Shown here piece after piece: positions 1 to 4,891 of a stretch of 5,052 bases of DNA. Numbering within the stretch: the stretch's first letter is position 1; each line of letters opens with the position of its first letter. The translations under genes and the position numbers were made by a program. Under the pieces are notes generated by a model that saw only the letters and a list, made by a program, of their open reading frames with translations, was not told the origin of the DNA and made no database searches. The DNA lies in contig JAGDDM010000260.1 of NCBI GenBank assembly GCA_017958015.1, forward strand, positions 1 through 5,052. The letters are read 5' to 3'. The DNA is from Abditibacteriota bacterium. GTDB lineage: Bacteria; Armatimonadota; UBA5829.

Positions 1-507
1 CGGAAGAATAATAACAATAAGCATTTTTGCCGCATACACAATATGACTCCGTTCAGAAGAAAAGCGGAGATGCATGTCTTTCAACGTTTTGCCGTACCGG
101 ATCTCGACCCCACAAAAATACGTCACGGAGACGGTTATCATGAACTGCGATACGCTCCGAACCCGAACGCGCACAACAAAGAACTTAAGAACTACCGCGG
201 TTTTCTCCCCGTACCCGACGCCGTGATTATCGGGTTTGCCGATGATGTGCGAAATCTTGTCAATGAAGGATATACGGTTTTGGGTTGCAGATTCCCCACC
301 TGTCCCGAAATGGAAAAAGTCGAAGACGAAAAATGGGATTACTCCGCTTTCCGAAGAATCACGGCGGACGCGGGAATGATTTGGATTGATATCGACGGAG
401 AATACGAAACGGTGGACGCCTCCCACATGACCCCCGATTCCGCCCGTAGATTCTCGAAAAAGATGGCGTATAAAATAAAAGAAATCGAGAACAGCAAAGC
501 CCGTTAA
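1..507 (+). CDS. C-terminal part of an SGNH/GDSL-type hydrolase (5' end outside window)
   Basis: The frame is open from base 1 with no stop before the TAA at 505-507, so the gene very likely starts to the left; the ATG at 43 has no Shine-Dalgarno and is probably internal. Near the C-terminus lies Asp-Ala-Ser-His (D at 415-417, H at 424-426) followed by MTPDSARRFS. This matches the DxxH catalytic block of SGNH/GDSL hydrolases, in which Asp and His complete the Ser triad and a helix follows. Upstream, FADDVRNLVNEGYTVLGCRFP looks like the helix plus strand of the same alpha/beta fold, where a leucine-rich helix precedes a strand ending in R-x-P. The N-terminal GDS serine block and any signal peptide would lie outside the window. 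The substrate cannot be named; relatives include acetyl-esterases of cell-wall sugars and DltD-like proteins. The gene is visibly less GC-rich than accB and accC and is separated from efp by a terminator, so it belongs to another transcription unit. Confidence 0.6.
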   Translation, partial: RKNNNNKHFCRIHNMTPFRRKAEMHVFQRFAVPDLDPTKIRHGDGYHELRYAPNPNAHNKELKNYRGFLPVPDAVIIGFADDVRNLVNEGYTVLGCRFPTCPEMEKVEDEKWDYSAFRRITADAGMIWIDIDGEYETVDASHMTPDSARRFSKKMAYKIKEIENSKAR

Positions 508-542
508 TCAATCTCTCCGAAAGGGGAGATTGATTATTATTT
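505..542 (+). terminator. Rho-independent terminator after the hydrolase gene
   Basis: Bases 505-518 pair with 523-536 in a 14-bp stem with one T-G wobble (516/525), closed by a GAAA tetraloop at 519-522. The stem begins on the stop codon itself. It is followed by TTATTT (537-542), a short and imperfect T-run. The stem has only a few G-C pairs next to the loop, but the length and tetraloop make termination likely. No T-run is found on the other side, so it should act in the + direction only. Confidence 0.85.
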
Positions 543-570
543 GCCATTTACCCCGCATTTCCGGTATAAT
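541..570 (+). promoter_or_regulatory. Sigma70-type promoter of the efp-accBC-nusB-folD operon
   Basis: TTGCCA at 541-546 and a perfect TATAAT at 565-570 are separated by 18 bp, close to the housekeeping consensus TTGACA-17-TATAAT. Transcription would start near 576-579, giving a leader of about 50 bases before efp. The -35 box begins in the T-run of the preceding terminator. No other equally good promoter is visible before accB or accC, so this one probably serves the whole run of genes to 4801. Confidence 0.8.
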
Positions 571-586
571 GTAATTTGTAAAATAT

Positions 587-609
587 CCGCCGAAAGACGA
601 CTTTCGCGG
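587..609 (+). promoter_or_regulatory. Hairpin in the efp 5' leader
   Basis: Bases 591-596 (CGAAAG) pair with 601-606 (CTTTCG) around an ACGA loop. Three more pairs, 587-589 with 607-609, extend the stem across a bulged C at 590. It starts about ten bases after the predicted transcription start and ends five bases before the efp Shine-Dalgarno. It could stabilise the mRNA or tune access to the ribosome site. It has no T-run, so it is not a terminator. The pairing is seen in the sequence; the function is inference. Confidence 0.5.
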
Positions 610-613
610 CAAA

Positions 614-619
614 AGAGGA
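614..619 (+). promoter_or_regulatory. Ribosome binding site of efp
   Basis: AGAGGA lies seven bases before the ATG at 627. It supports this start, which also gives the family-typical N-terminus ending in the strand before the modified-lysine loop. Confidence 0.75.
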
Positions 620-626
620 CATATAT

Positions 627-1187
627 ATGGATACCAGTGATTTCAGAAACGGCCTGTCCATTATCATGGACAACAACATCTACACCATAGTCGATTTCCA
701 GCACGTAAAGCCCGGTAAGGGCGGCGCTTTCGTGCGCAGCAAGCTTAAAAATATCCGCACCGGCGCCACCATCGAAAAGACCTGGCGCGCCGGCGAGAAG
801 ATGGACCAGGCCATTCTCGAGCGGTTCCCCATGGAGTTCAGCTACTCCCAGGACGACGAGTACTTCTTCATGGACACCGACAGCTACGAGATGGTTCCCA
901 TCGCCAAGGAAGCCATCGGCGACGGCGTCAAGTACCTGAAGGAAGGCCTCGAGGTCACCGCTCTCTCTCACAAGGGCGAGATCATCAATATCGAGCTCCC
1001 CATCACCGTTGAGGCGGAAGTCATCGAGACCGCTCCCGGCGAAAAGGGCGACACCGCTTCCGGCGGCAGCAAGCCCGCCACCATCGACACCGGCGTTGTG
1101 GTGAACGTTCCCTTCTTCATCAACATCGGCGACAAGATCAAAGTGGACACCCGCACCGACAGTTATCTCGAAAGAGTCAAAAATTAG
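627..1187 (+). CDS. efp: Translation elongation factor P (EF-P)
   Basis: A cytoplasmic, tRNA-shaped factor that binds between the P and E sites and speeds peptide bond formation at consecutive prolines. At 186 residues it has the usual EF-P length. Domain I (about 1-63) carries the loop KPGKGGAF at 28-35. Its tip lysine K31 (codon 717-719) is equivalent to E. coli K34, so this is a lysine-type, not arginine-type, EF-P. Domain II (about 64-127) includes FMDTDSYEMV at 81-90. Domain III (about 128-186) holds the family signature around GDTASGGSKPAT at 141-152 and ends IKVDTRTDSYLERV. No modification enzyme (EpmA/EpmB, YmfI or DHS-like) is in the window, so the state of K31 is unknown. It is the first gene of the operon, as in many Firmicutes clusters, and has its own promoter and leader hairpin. 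The identification is secure. Confidence 0.97.
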   Translation: MDTSDFRNGLSIIMDNNIYTIVDFQHVKPGKGGAFVRSKLKNIRTGATIEKTWRAGEKMDQAILERFPMEFSYSQDDEYFFMDTDSYEMVPIAKEAIGDGVKYLKEGLEVTALSHKGEIINIELPITVEAEVIETAPGEKGDTASGGSKPATIDTGVVVNVPFFINIGDKIKVDTRTDSYLERVKN

Positions 1188-1215
1188 GCTATGGCGGCAA
1201 GGTTAGCCGCCAGCC
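1187..1215 (+). promoter_or_regulatory. Intercistronic hairpin between efp and accB
   Basis: GGCGGC at 1193-1198 pairs with GCCGCC at 1206-1211 around the seven-base loop AAGGTTA. The pair 1192/1212 and then 1187-1189 with 1213-1215, across a two-base bulge, extend it. No T-run follows, so full termination is unlikely. It may protect the 3' end of a processed efp message or attenuate read-through, setting a different expression level for efp and accB. That role is inference. Confidence 0.5.
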
Positions 1216-1248
1216 CCGAAACCCGTCTTAAATCCGGAGGATTTTTCA

Positions 1249-1689
1249 ATGGATTTGGAAAAAATCGAAACAATAATCAAGATTCTCAATAAATCCGAGG
1301 TCAGCGAGGTTTACATCAAGAAGGACAAAAACTCCCTCAAGATTCGCAAATCCAAAGCTGTGAACGAGCCGGAAGAAGCCGTCGCCGAGACCGCAACCGC
1401 CGCCGCCGCTCCTTCCCTCGGAGAGAGCAAGAAGAAGGTCGAGGAGGACGACAAGTCCATCCGCTACATCACTTCTTCCCTGGTGGGCACCTTCGTCAAC
1501 GCCGACAGCAAAGTGGGCGCCGGCAGCAAGGTGAAACCCGGCGACATCATCGGAGCCATCGAATCAATGAAACTCCGCACCGACATCATTTCCGAGTACG
1601 AGGGCATCGTTTTGGACGTTCTCGTCACCGACGGAATGGTGGTGGAGTACAACCAGCCGCTGTTTAAGATTAAGCTGGCCAACAGCTGA
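1249..1689 (+). CDS. accB: Biotin carboxyl carrier protein of acetyl-CoA carboxylase (BCCP)
   Basis: Carries biotin between the carboxylase (AccC) and the carboxyltransferase (AccA/AccD) in the first step of fatty-acid synthesis, in the cytoplasm. The 146 residues follow the usual plan. Residues 1-34 are the N-terminal helix/strand region, of the family's DLxxI...L form. Residues 36-70 are an Ala/Glu-rich flexible linker. Residues 71-146 are the biotinyl domain. Biotin should be added at K108 (codon 1570-1572) in ESMKLRTDI, a variant of the usual EAMKMMNEI that keeps the Met-Lys pair. The strand motif SSLVGTF (76-82) replaces the usual SPMVGTF. From VGTF to the residue after the biotinyl lysine there are 31 residues against 36 in E. 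coli as I recall it, so the protruding thumb loop is cut short. The start is supported by GGAGGA at 1236-1241, seven bases before ATG. accC follows after one inserted gene. Confidence 0.95.
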   Translation: MDLEKIETIIKILNKSEVSEVYIKKDKNSLKIRKSKAVNEPEEAVAETATAAAAPSLGESKKKVEEDDKSIRYITSSLVGTFVNADSKVGAGSKVKPGDIIGAIESMKLRTDIISEYEGIVLDVLVTDGMVVEYNQPLFKIKLANS

Positions 1690-1713
1690 GGCGGCAAAAA
1701 AAGGGGTGACATT

Positions 1714-2073
1714 ATGAAGAAAGTAATTCTCACCTGCATTACCCTCTCCGCTCTGCTCATCGCGGGCTGCGGACAGGTCAACCTCACGCCCACCGCCACC
1801 GGCGCCAACGTGCCGGACAGCGGTTCGAGCGACAAACTCACCGTGGCGGGCAAGTCCATGGATGCCGCCAAGGCCGTGGACTGTCAAAACAGACTGAGCC
1901 AGATCCGCACCCAGCTTGAAAACCTCAAGATGACCGGCGATCCGGCCCCTGCCACAATAAACGAACTCATGTCTTCCGGCACCGACTACGGCAAGTGCCC
2001 GGTCTCCGGCGCCGCCTACGAGTACAATCCCGGAGGATATACGGTGAGCTGCCCCACACATAAGCTTAAATAA
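1714..2073 (+). CDS. Small lipoprotein with a pseudopilin-like C-terminal domain
   Basis: A 119-residue protein of unknown function. Residues 1-18 form a lipoprotein signal peptide: KK, a hydrophobic stretch, then the lipobox I-A-G-C with C19 as the predicted lipidated cysteine. Gly at +2 does not suggest inner-membrane retention in the E. coli sense. Residues 20-48 are a Thr/Ser/Gly-rich tether. From about 49 comes a helix, AAKAVDCQNRLSQIRTQLEN, then a segment ending CPVSGAAYEYNPGGYTVSCPTH at 95-116 (written here in two parts: CPVSG 95-99 and CPTH 113-116 frame a Tyr/Gly-rich strand pair). From memory this helix plus CPxxG...CPxH layout resembles the soluble part of some type II secretion pseudopilins, but the pilin GFTLxE helix is missing. 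C95, C113 and H116 could form a disulfide or a metal site. The Shine-Dalgarno AAGGGGTGA at 1701-1709 supports the start. It lies 24 bases after accB and shares its message. Confidence 0.8.
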   Translation: MKKVILTCITLSALLIAGCGQVNLTPTATGANVPDSGSSDKLTVAGKSMDAAKAVDCQNRLSQIRTQLENLKMTGDPAPATINELMSSGTDYGKCPVSGAAYEYNPGGYTVSCPTHKLK

Positions 2074-2075
2074 CA

Positions 2076-2091
2076 TCGGAAACGATTCCGA
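2076..2091 (+). promoter_or_regulatory. Small hairpin in the gap before accC
   Basis: TCGGAA (2076-2081) pairs with TTCCGA (2086-2091) around an ACGA loop, three bases after the lipoprotein stop. No T-run follows, so it is at most a weak pause or an mRNA-stability element. The rest of the 86-base gap (2074-2159) shows no convincing promoter. Confidence 0.4.
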
Positions 2092-2149
2092 AATCATACC
2101 CGAAAAAAGCTCGCGGCACTTACGTCGTGATGACAAACACGTTTAGTTC

Positions 2150-2153
2150 GGAG
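2150..2153 (+). promoter_or_regulatory. Ribosome binding site that decides the accC start
   Basis: GGAG lies six bases before the ATG at 2160. The same frame also offers GTG at 2127 and ATG at 2130, but neither has a Shine-Dalgarno. Starting at 2160 gives the family N-terminus MFEKILIANRGEIA, so the upstream eleven codons are very likely untranslated. Confidence 0.75.
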
Positions 2154-2159
2154 CGAAAT

Positions 2160-3497
2160 ATGTTCGAAAAAATATTAATAGCCAATCGCGGTGAAATCGC
2201 GATAAGAATAATACGTGCCTGCAAGGAGCTGGGCATTCAGACGGTAGCCATTTTCTCGGAGGCGGACAGAGATTCCCTCCACACTCAGCTCGCGGACGAA
2301 GCCGTCTGCGTGGGCGGTCCCGCCAACAAGGACAGCTACCTCAATATGCCCAACATCATCAGCGCCGCCATGATTTCCGGCGCCGAGGCCATCCATCCGG
2401 GATACGCCTACTTCTCCGAGCAGCCTTCCTTCGCGGAAGCCTGCGAGGCCTGCGGCATAACTTTCATCGGTCCCTCCGCCTCCGCCATCGAGCTCATGGG
2501 CGACAAAGCCCGGGCCAAGCAGACGGCCAGAGAAGCGGGGGTTCCCGTCATTTCCGGAAGCGACGGCATCGTCCGCGACCACACGGAAATCGCCAAGATA
2601 GCCGGTCAGCTGGGCTACCCCATCCGGCTTAAGGCCACGGCGGGCGGCGGCGGCAGAGGCATCAGAGTGGTGAACAGCCCCGACCAGCTCGAAAACGCCA
2701 TTTCGGTGGCCTCCGCCGAGGCGGAAAGCGCCTTCGGCAACGGTGACCTCTACATAGAAAAGGAAGTCCTCAATCCCCGCCACGTGGAGATACAGCTGCT
2801 GGGCGACAAGTTCGGCAACTACGTCCACCTGGGCGAGAGAGAGTGCTCCATTCAGCGCCGGAACCAGAAACTTCTGGAGGAATCTCCTTCCCCGGCGGTC
2901 AGCCCGGAGCTCCGCCGCAGAATGGGCGAGGCGGCCATCGCCATGGCCCAGGAAGCGGGATATTACAGCGCCGGCACCGTGGAGTTCCTGCTGGACTCCA
3001 GAGGCATGTTCTATTTCATGGAAATGAACACCCGTATTCAGGTTGAGCACCCGGTGACGGAGTACGTCTCCGGCGTGGACATTCTGAAAGAGCAGATAAG
3101 AATCGCCGCGGACGAGAAACTCTCCGTGACCCAGGACGACGTCAAGACCGACGGCCACTCCATCGAGTGCCGGGTTGTGGCGGAGGACCCGGACAACAAC
3201 TTCGCGCCCTGCCCCGGAACGATTACGAAACTCGTTCTCCCCGGCGGCCCCGGCGTGAGAGTGGACACCCATGTCTACTCCGGCTACGCCATTCCTCCCT
3301 ACTACGACGCCATGATAGCGAAAGTCATCGTCCACGCCCCCACCAGACGCGAGGCCATTATGCGCATGGACAGAGCCCTTTCCGAATTCATCATCGAGGG
3401 CGTCAAGACCAACATCGCCTATCAGAGATCCATTCTCGCCAACGAGTATTTCAGAGCCGGCAACATCACCACCGACTTCATCGCCAGAAGGATGTAG
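2160..3497 (+). CDS. accC: Biotin carboxylase subunit of acetyl-CoA carboxylase
   Basis: Uses ATP and bicarbonate to carboxylate the biotin on AccB. The 445 residues from the chosen ATG match the usual length (about 447-449). Residues 1-113 are the biotin carboxylase N-domain, from FEKILIANRGEIA to HPGYAYFSE (79-87; commonly HPGYGFLSE). Residues 115-310 are the ATP-grasp domain, with K116, K158 next to the glycine-rich loop AGGGGRG (161-167), H208 in NPRHVEIQ and K237 in QRRNQK. Residues 330-445 are the C-terminal domain. E275, E288, R292 (MEMNTRIQVEHP) and R338 match the metal- and bicarbonate/biotin-binding residues of the E. coli enzyme (E276, E288, R292, R338). All catalytic residues are present, so the enzyme should be active. 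There is no fused biotinyl domain, unlike pyruvate or propionyl-CoA carboxylase, which fits the separate accB upstream. The first 18 codons hold five ATA codons, unlike the rest of the gene. nusB begins two bases after the stop. Confidence 0.97.
   Translation: MFEKILIANRGEIAIRIIRACKELGIQTVAIFSEADRDSLHTQLADEAVCVGGPANKDSYLNMPNIISAAMISGAEAIHPGYAYFSEQPSFAEACEACGITFIGPSASAIELMGDKARAKQTAREAGVPVISGSDGIVRDHTEIAKIAGQLGYPIRLKATAGGGGRGIRVVNSPDQLENAISVASAEAESAFGNGDLYIEKEVLNPRHVEIQLLGDKFGNYVHLGERECSIQRRNQKLLEESPSPAVSPELRRRMGEAAIAMAQEAGYYSAGTVEFLLDSRGMFYFMEMNTRIQVEHPVTEYVSGVDILKEQIRIAADEKLSVTQDDVKTDGHSIECRVVAEDPDNNFAPCPGTITKLVLPGGPGVRVDTHVYSGYAIPPYYDAMIAKVIVHAPTRREAIMRMDRALSEFIIEGVKTNIAYQRSILANEYFRAGNITTDFIARRM
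3486..3492 (+). promoter_or_regulatory. Ribosome binding site of nusB inside the accC 3' end
   Basis: AGAAGGA sits in the last codons of accC, seven bases before the TTG at 3500. The accC stop (3495-3497) lies between it and the start. This spacing argues for TTG as the true nusB start and for translational coupling to accC. Confidence 0.7.
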
Positions 3498-3499
3498 CA

Positions 3500-3946
3500 T
3501 TGGTAAAAAAAGCACGAACCTTGGCTCGGGAAGCGGCCCTCAACGTTCTGTATCAGGTTGACGGCTGCGGAATACCCTTCGATGAGGCTCTTCTCACCGC
3601 CGTATCAAACGCCGATTTCGAAAAGACAACGAACCCGGCGGCGGCGAAGGAATATACCCGATTCCTCACGGAGGGCATTCGGGAACACAAAGAAATAGAT
3701 AAAGTTATCATGGATTTCGCTTCCGACGAATGGCCTTTCTACCGCCTGCCGGTGGTGGACAAAAACATTCTGCGCATAGCGATTTTCGAGATAGATTTTT
3801 CCGAGGACGTTGATGACGCGGTAGCCGTGGACGAAAGTCTGAAGCTGGCGGACAAATTCGCCGGCGCCGGCTCCGCAAGGTTCATCAACGGCCTTTTGGC
3901 TTCATACCTCAAATCAAAATCAAACAACGACGAAAAGGAAAGTTGA
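3500..3946 (+). CDS. nusB: Transcription antitermination factor NusB
   Basis: An all-helical RNA-binding protein that, with NusE (S10), binds the boxA of rRNA leaders and keeps RNA polymerase processive. From the TTG start it has 148 residues, normal for the family. Family landmarks in order are: the basic N-terminal helix AREAALNVLYQVD (9-21), where R-x-x-A-L-x-x-L-Y-Q is typical; W78 with R82-LP; VVDKNILRIAIFEI (85-98), the conserved D-x-x-I-L-R-x-A-x-x-E helix; and VDESLKLADKF (110-120) followed by SARFINGLLASYL (125-137), matching the usual NEAVELAKKF...FVNGVL. The frame has no ATG or GTG near this point and everything further upstream lies inside accC in another frame, so TTG with the Shine-Dalgarno at 3486-3492 is the best start. 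The C-terminus (KSKSNNDEKES) is a short charged tail. Divergence is moderate but the identity is clear. folD starts three bases after its stop. Confidence 0.93.
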   Translation: MVKKARTLAREAALNVLYQVDGCGIPFDEALLTAVSNADFEKTTNPAAAKEYTRFLTEGIREHKEIDKVIMDFASDEWPFYRLPVVDKNILRIAIFEIDFSEDVDDAVAVDESLKLADKFAGAGSARFINGLLASYLKSKSNNDEKES

Positions 3947-3949
3947 AAC

Positions 3950-4801
3950 ATGGCTAATCTCCTTGACGGCAAAGCCCTTGCCAAGGATATCCGCGCCCGC
4001 CTCACCGAAGAGGTTCGGCAGCTCAAGGCAAAAGGCGTCACTCCCCGGCTCTCCGTGATTCTCATCGGCAGAGACCCCGCTTCCGTCACCTACACTTCCA
4101 TGAAGAAAAAAGCCTGCGAAAAGTGCGGCATGATCTCCGACCTCATCGAGCTCCCGGAGGACATCTCTCAGGAAGAAGTGAAGAAAATCATAAGAGACCT
4201 GAACGCGGATGACAGCGTCCACGGCATCATGGTTCAGCACCCGGTCCCGAGACATCTGGACGAGTTGGACATCCTCTCCACCGTCTCCGTCAAAAAGGAC
4301 GTTGACGGCATCAGCGCCGCCAGCCTGGGCAACCTGGTCCTCGGCACCGCGGACTTCGTGTCCTGCACGCCTCTGGGAATCGTCACCCTCCTTGAGGAAT
4401 ACAACATCCCCATCGAGGGCAAAAACGCCGTTGTCATCGGCAGAAGCATCATCCTGGGCAAGCCCGTGGCTCTCGCGCTTCTTGAGCGGAACGCCACAGT
4501 CACAATCTGTCACTCCCGCACCAAGGAACTGGACAAGATAGTCAAGGGCGCGGACATCGTCGTGGCCGCCATCGGCAAACCGGAGTTCGTCAAGGGCAGT
4601 TGGATAAAAGACGGCGCCGTTGTGGTTGACGCCGGCTACAACAAGGTAGAGGGCAGAGACAAGGACGTGGGCGACGTGGAGTTCGAGGAAGCGGAAAAGC
4701 ACGCCTCATACATCACCCCCGTTCCCGGCGGTGTGGGCCCCATGACAATCGCAATGCTGCTGTCCCAGACGGTAAAGAGCGCAAAACTTACATTGAAATA
4801 A
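3950..4801 (+). CDS. folD: Methylenetetrahydrofolate dehydrogenase / methenyltetrahydrofolate cyclohydrolase
   Basis: A bifunctional cytoplasmic enzyme converting 5,10-methylene-THF through methenyl-THF to 10-formyl-THF, feeding purine and formyl-Met-tRNA synthesis. The 283 residues match the family. The N-terminal catalytic domain has Y48 and K52 in YTSMKKKACEKCG (the YxxxK catalytic pair), Q96 in GIMVQHPVP (92-100) and D119 in KDVDG (116-120). These are the counterparts of E. coli Y50, K54, Q98 and D121. SCTPLGIVTLLE (138-149) leads into the Rossmann domain, with VVIGRSIILGKP (161-172) as the dinucleotide loop, and the end carries TPVPGGVGPMT (256-266), a family signature. Two spots are unusual: ISAASLGNL after VDG, where FHPxNxG is common, and VDAGYN (226-231), commonly DVGIN. 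AAGGAAAG at 3935-3942 is the Shine-Dalgarno, inside the nusB 3' end. It is the last gene of the operon. Confidence 0.97.
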   Translation: MANLLDGKALAKDIRARLTEEVRQLKAKGVTPRLSVILIGRDPASVTYTSMKKKACEKCGMISDLIELPEDISQEEVKKIIRDLNADDSVHGIMVQHPVPRHLDELDILSTVSVKKDVDGISAASLGNLVLGTADFVSCTPLGIVTLLEEYNIPIEGKNAVVIGRSIILGKPVALALLERNATVTICHSRTKELDKIVKGADIVVAAIGKPEFVKGSWIKDGAVVVDAGYNKVEGRDKDVGDVEFEEAEKHASYITPVPGGVGPMTIAMLLSQTVKSAKLTLK

Positions 4802-4841
4802 TTATATAGGAGCTTGGCACCGGATGACGCGGTATCGGTTA

Positions 4842-4847
4842 TATAAT
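4842..4847 (+). promoter_or_regulatory. Possible promoter (-10 box) for the exported-protein gene
   Basis: A perfect TATAAT stands 45 bases before the ATG at 4892. At 17 bp spacing the -35 position (4819-4824) reads ACCGGA, which is poor. A better match, TTGGCA at 4814-4819, would leave a 22-bp spacer, which is too long. There is no TG extension. If active, it may need an activator or another sigma factor. No terminator was found between folD and this point, so read-through is also possible. Confidence 0.45.
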
Positions 4848-4850
4848 CGT

Positions 4851-4866
4851 CCGCGAACGAACGCGG
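4851..4866. repeat. GC-rich inverted repeat overlapping the predicted transcription start
   Basis: CCGCG (4851-4855) and CGCGG (4862-4866) flank AACGAA. The repeat begins four bases after the TATAAT, so the expected start of transcription falls within it. It could therefore be a DNA operator rather than an RNA hairpin, but a five-base arm can arise by chance in GC-rich DNA. Confidence 0.35.
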
Positions 4867-4891
4867 CCCTATTCCCTTAAAGGAGAAAAAC

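Noticed and set aside
1564..2136. A 190-codon - strand open frame across accB and the lipoprotein gene
   Set aside because: It spans two well-supported + strand genes, has biased Gly/Val/His composition and shows no family features.
2136..2145. AAAC-AC-GTTT dyad before accC as an operator
   Set aside because: Four-base arms are too short to be distinguished from chance and no promoter lies nearby.
2127..2159. Upstream GTG/ATG starts for accC adding eleven residues
   Set aside because: No Shine-Dalgarno precedes them, and AccC proteins begin at the MFEKILIANRGE position.
3167..3499. Extension of the nusB frame upstream into accC
   Set aside because: The upstream part is a His/Arg/Ser-rich out-of-frame reading of accC. 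NusB similarity starts only after 3500.
2175..3515. A 446-codon open frame on the - strand opposite accC
   Set aside because: Its protein is a monotonous Gly/Val/His/Asp-rich string with no domain. It is explained by GC-rich third positions in accC, and the sense frame is an unmistakable biotin carboxylase.
3920..4702. A 260-codon open frame on the - strand opposite folD
   Set aside because: Same cause: composition shadow of folD, with no recognisable motif and no ribosome site considered convincing.
4819..4838. ACCG/CGGT pairing downstream of folD as a terminator
   Set aside because: Only four base pairs, with a large loop and no T-run.
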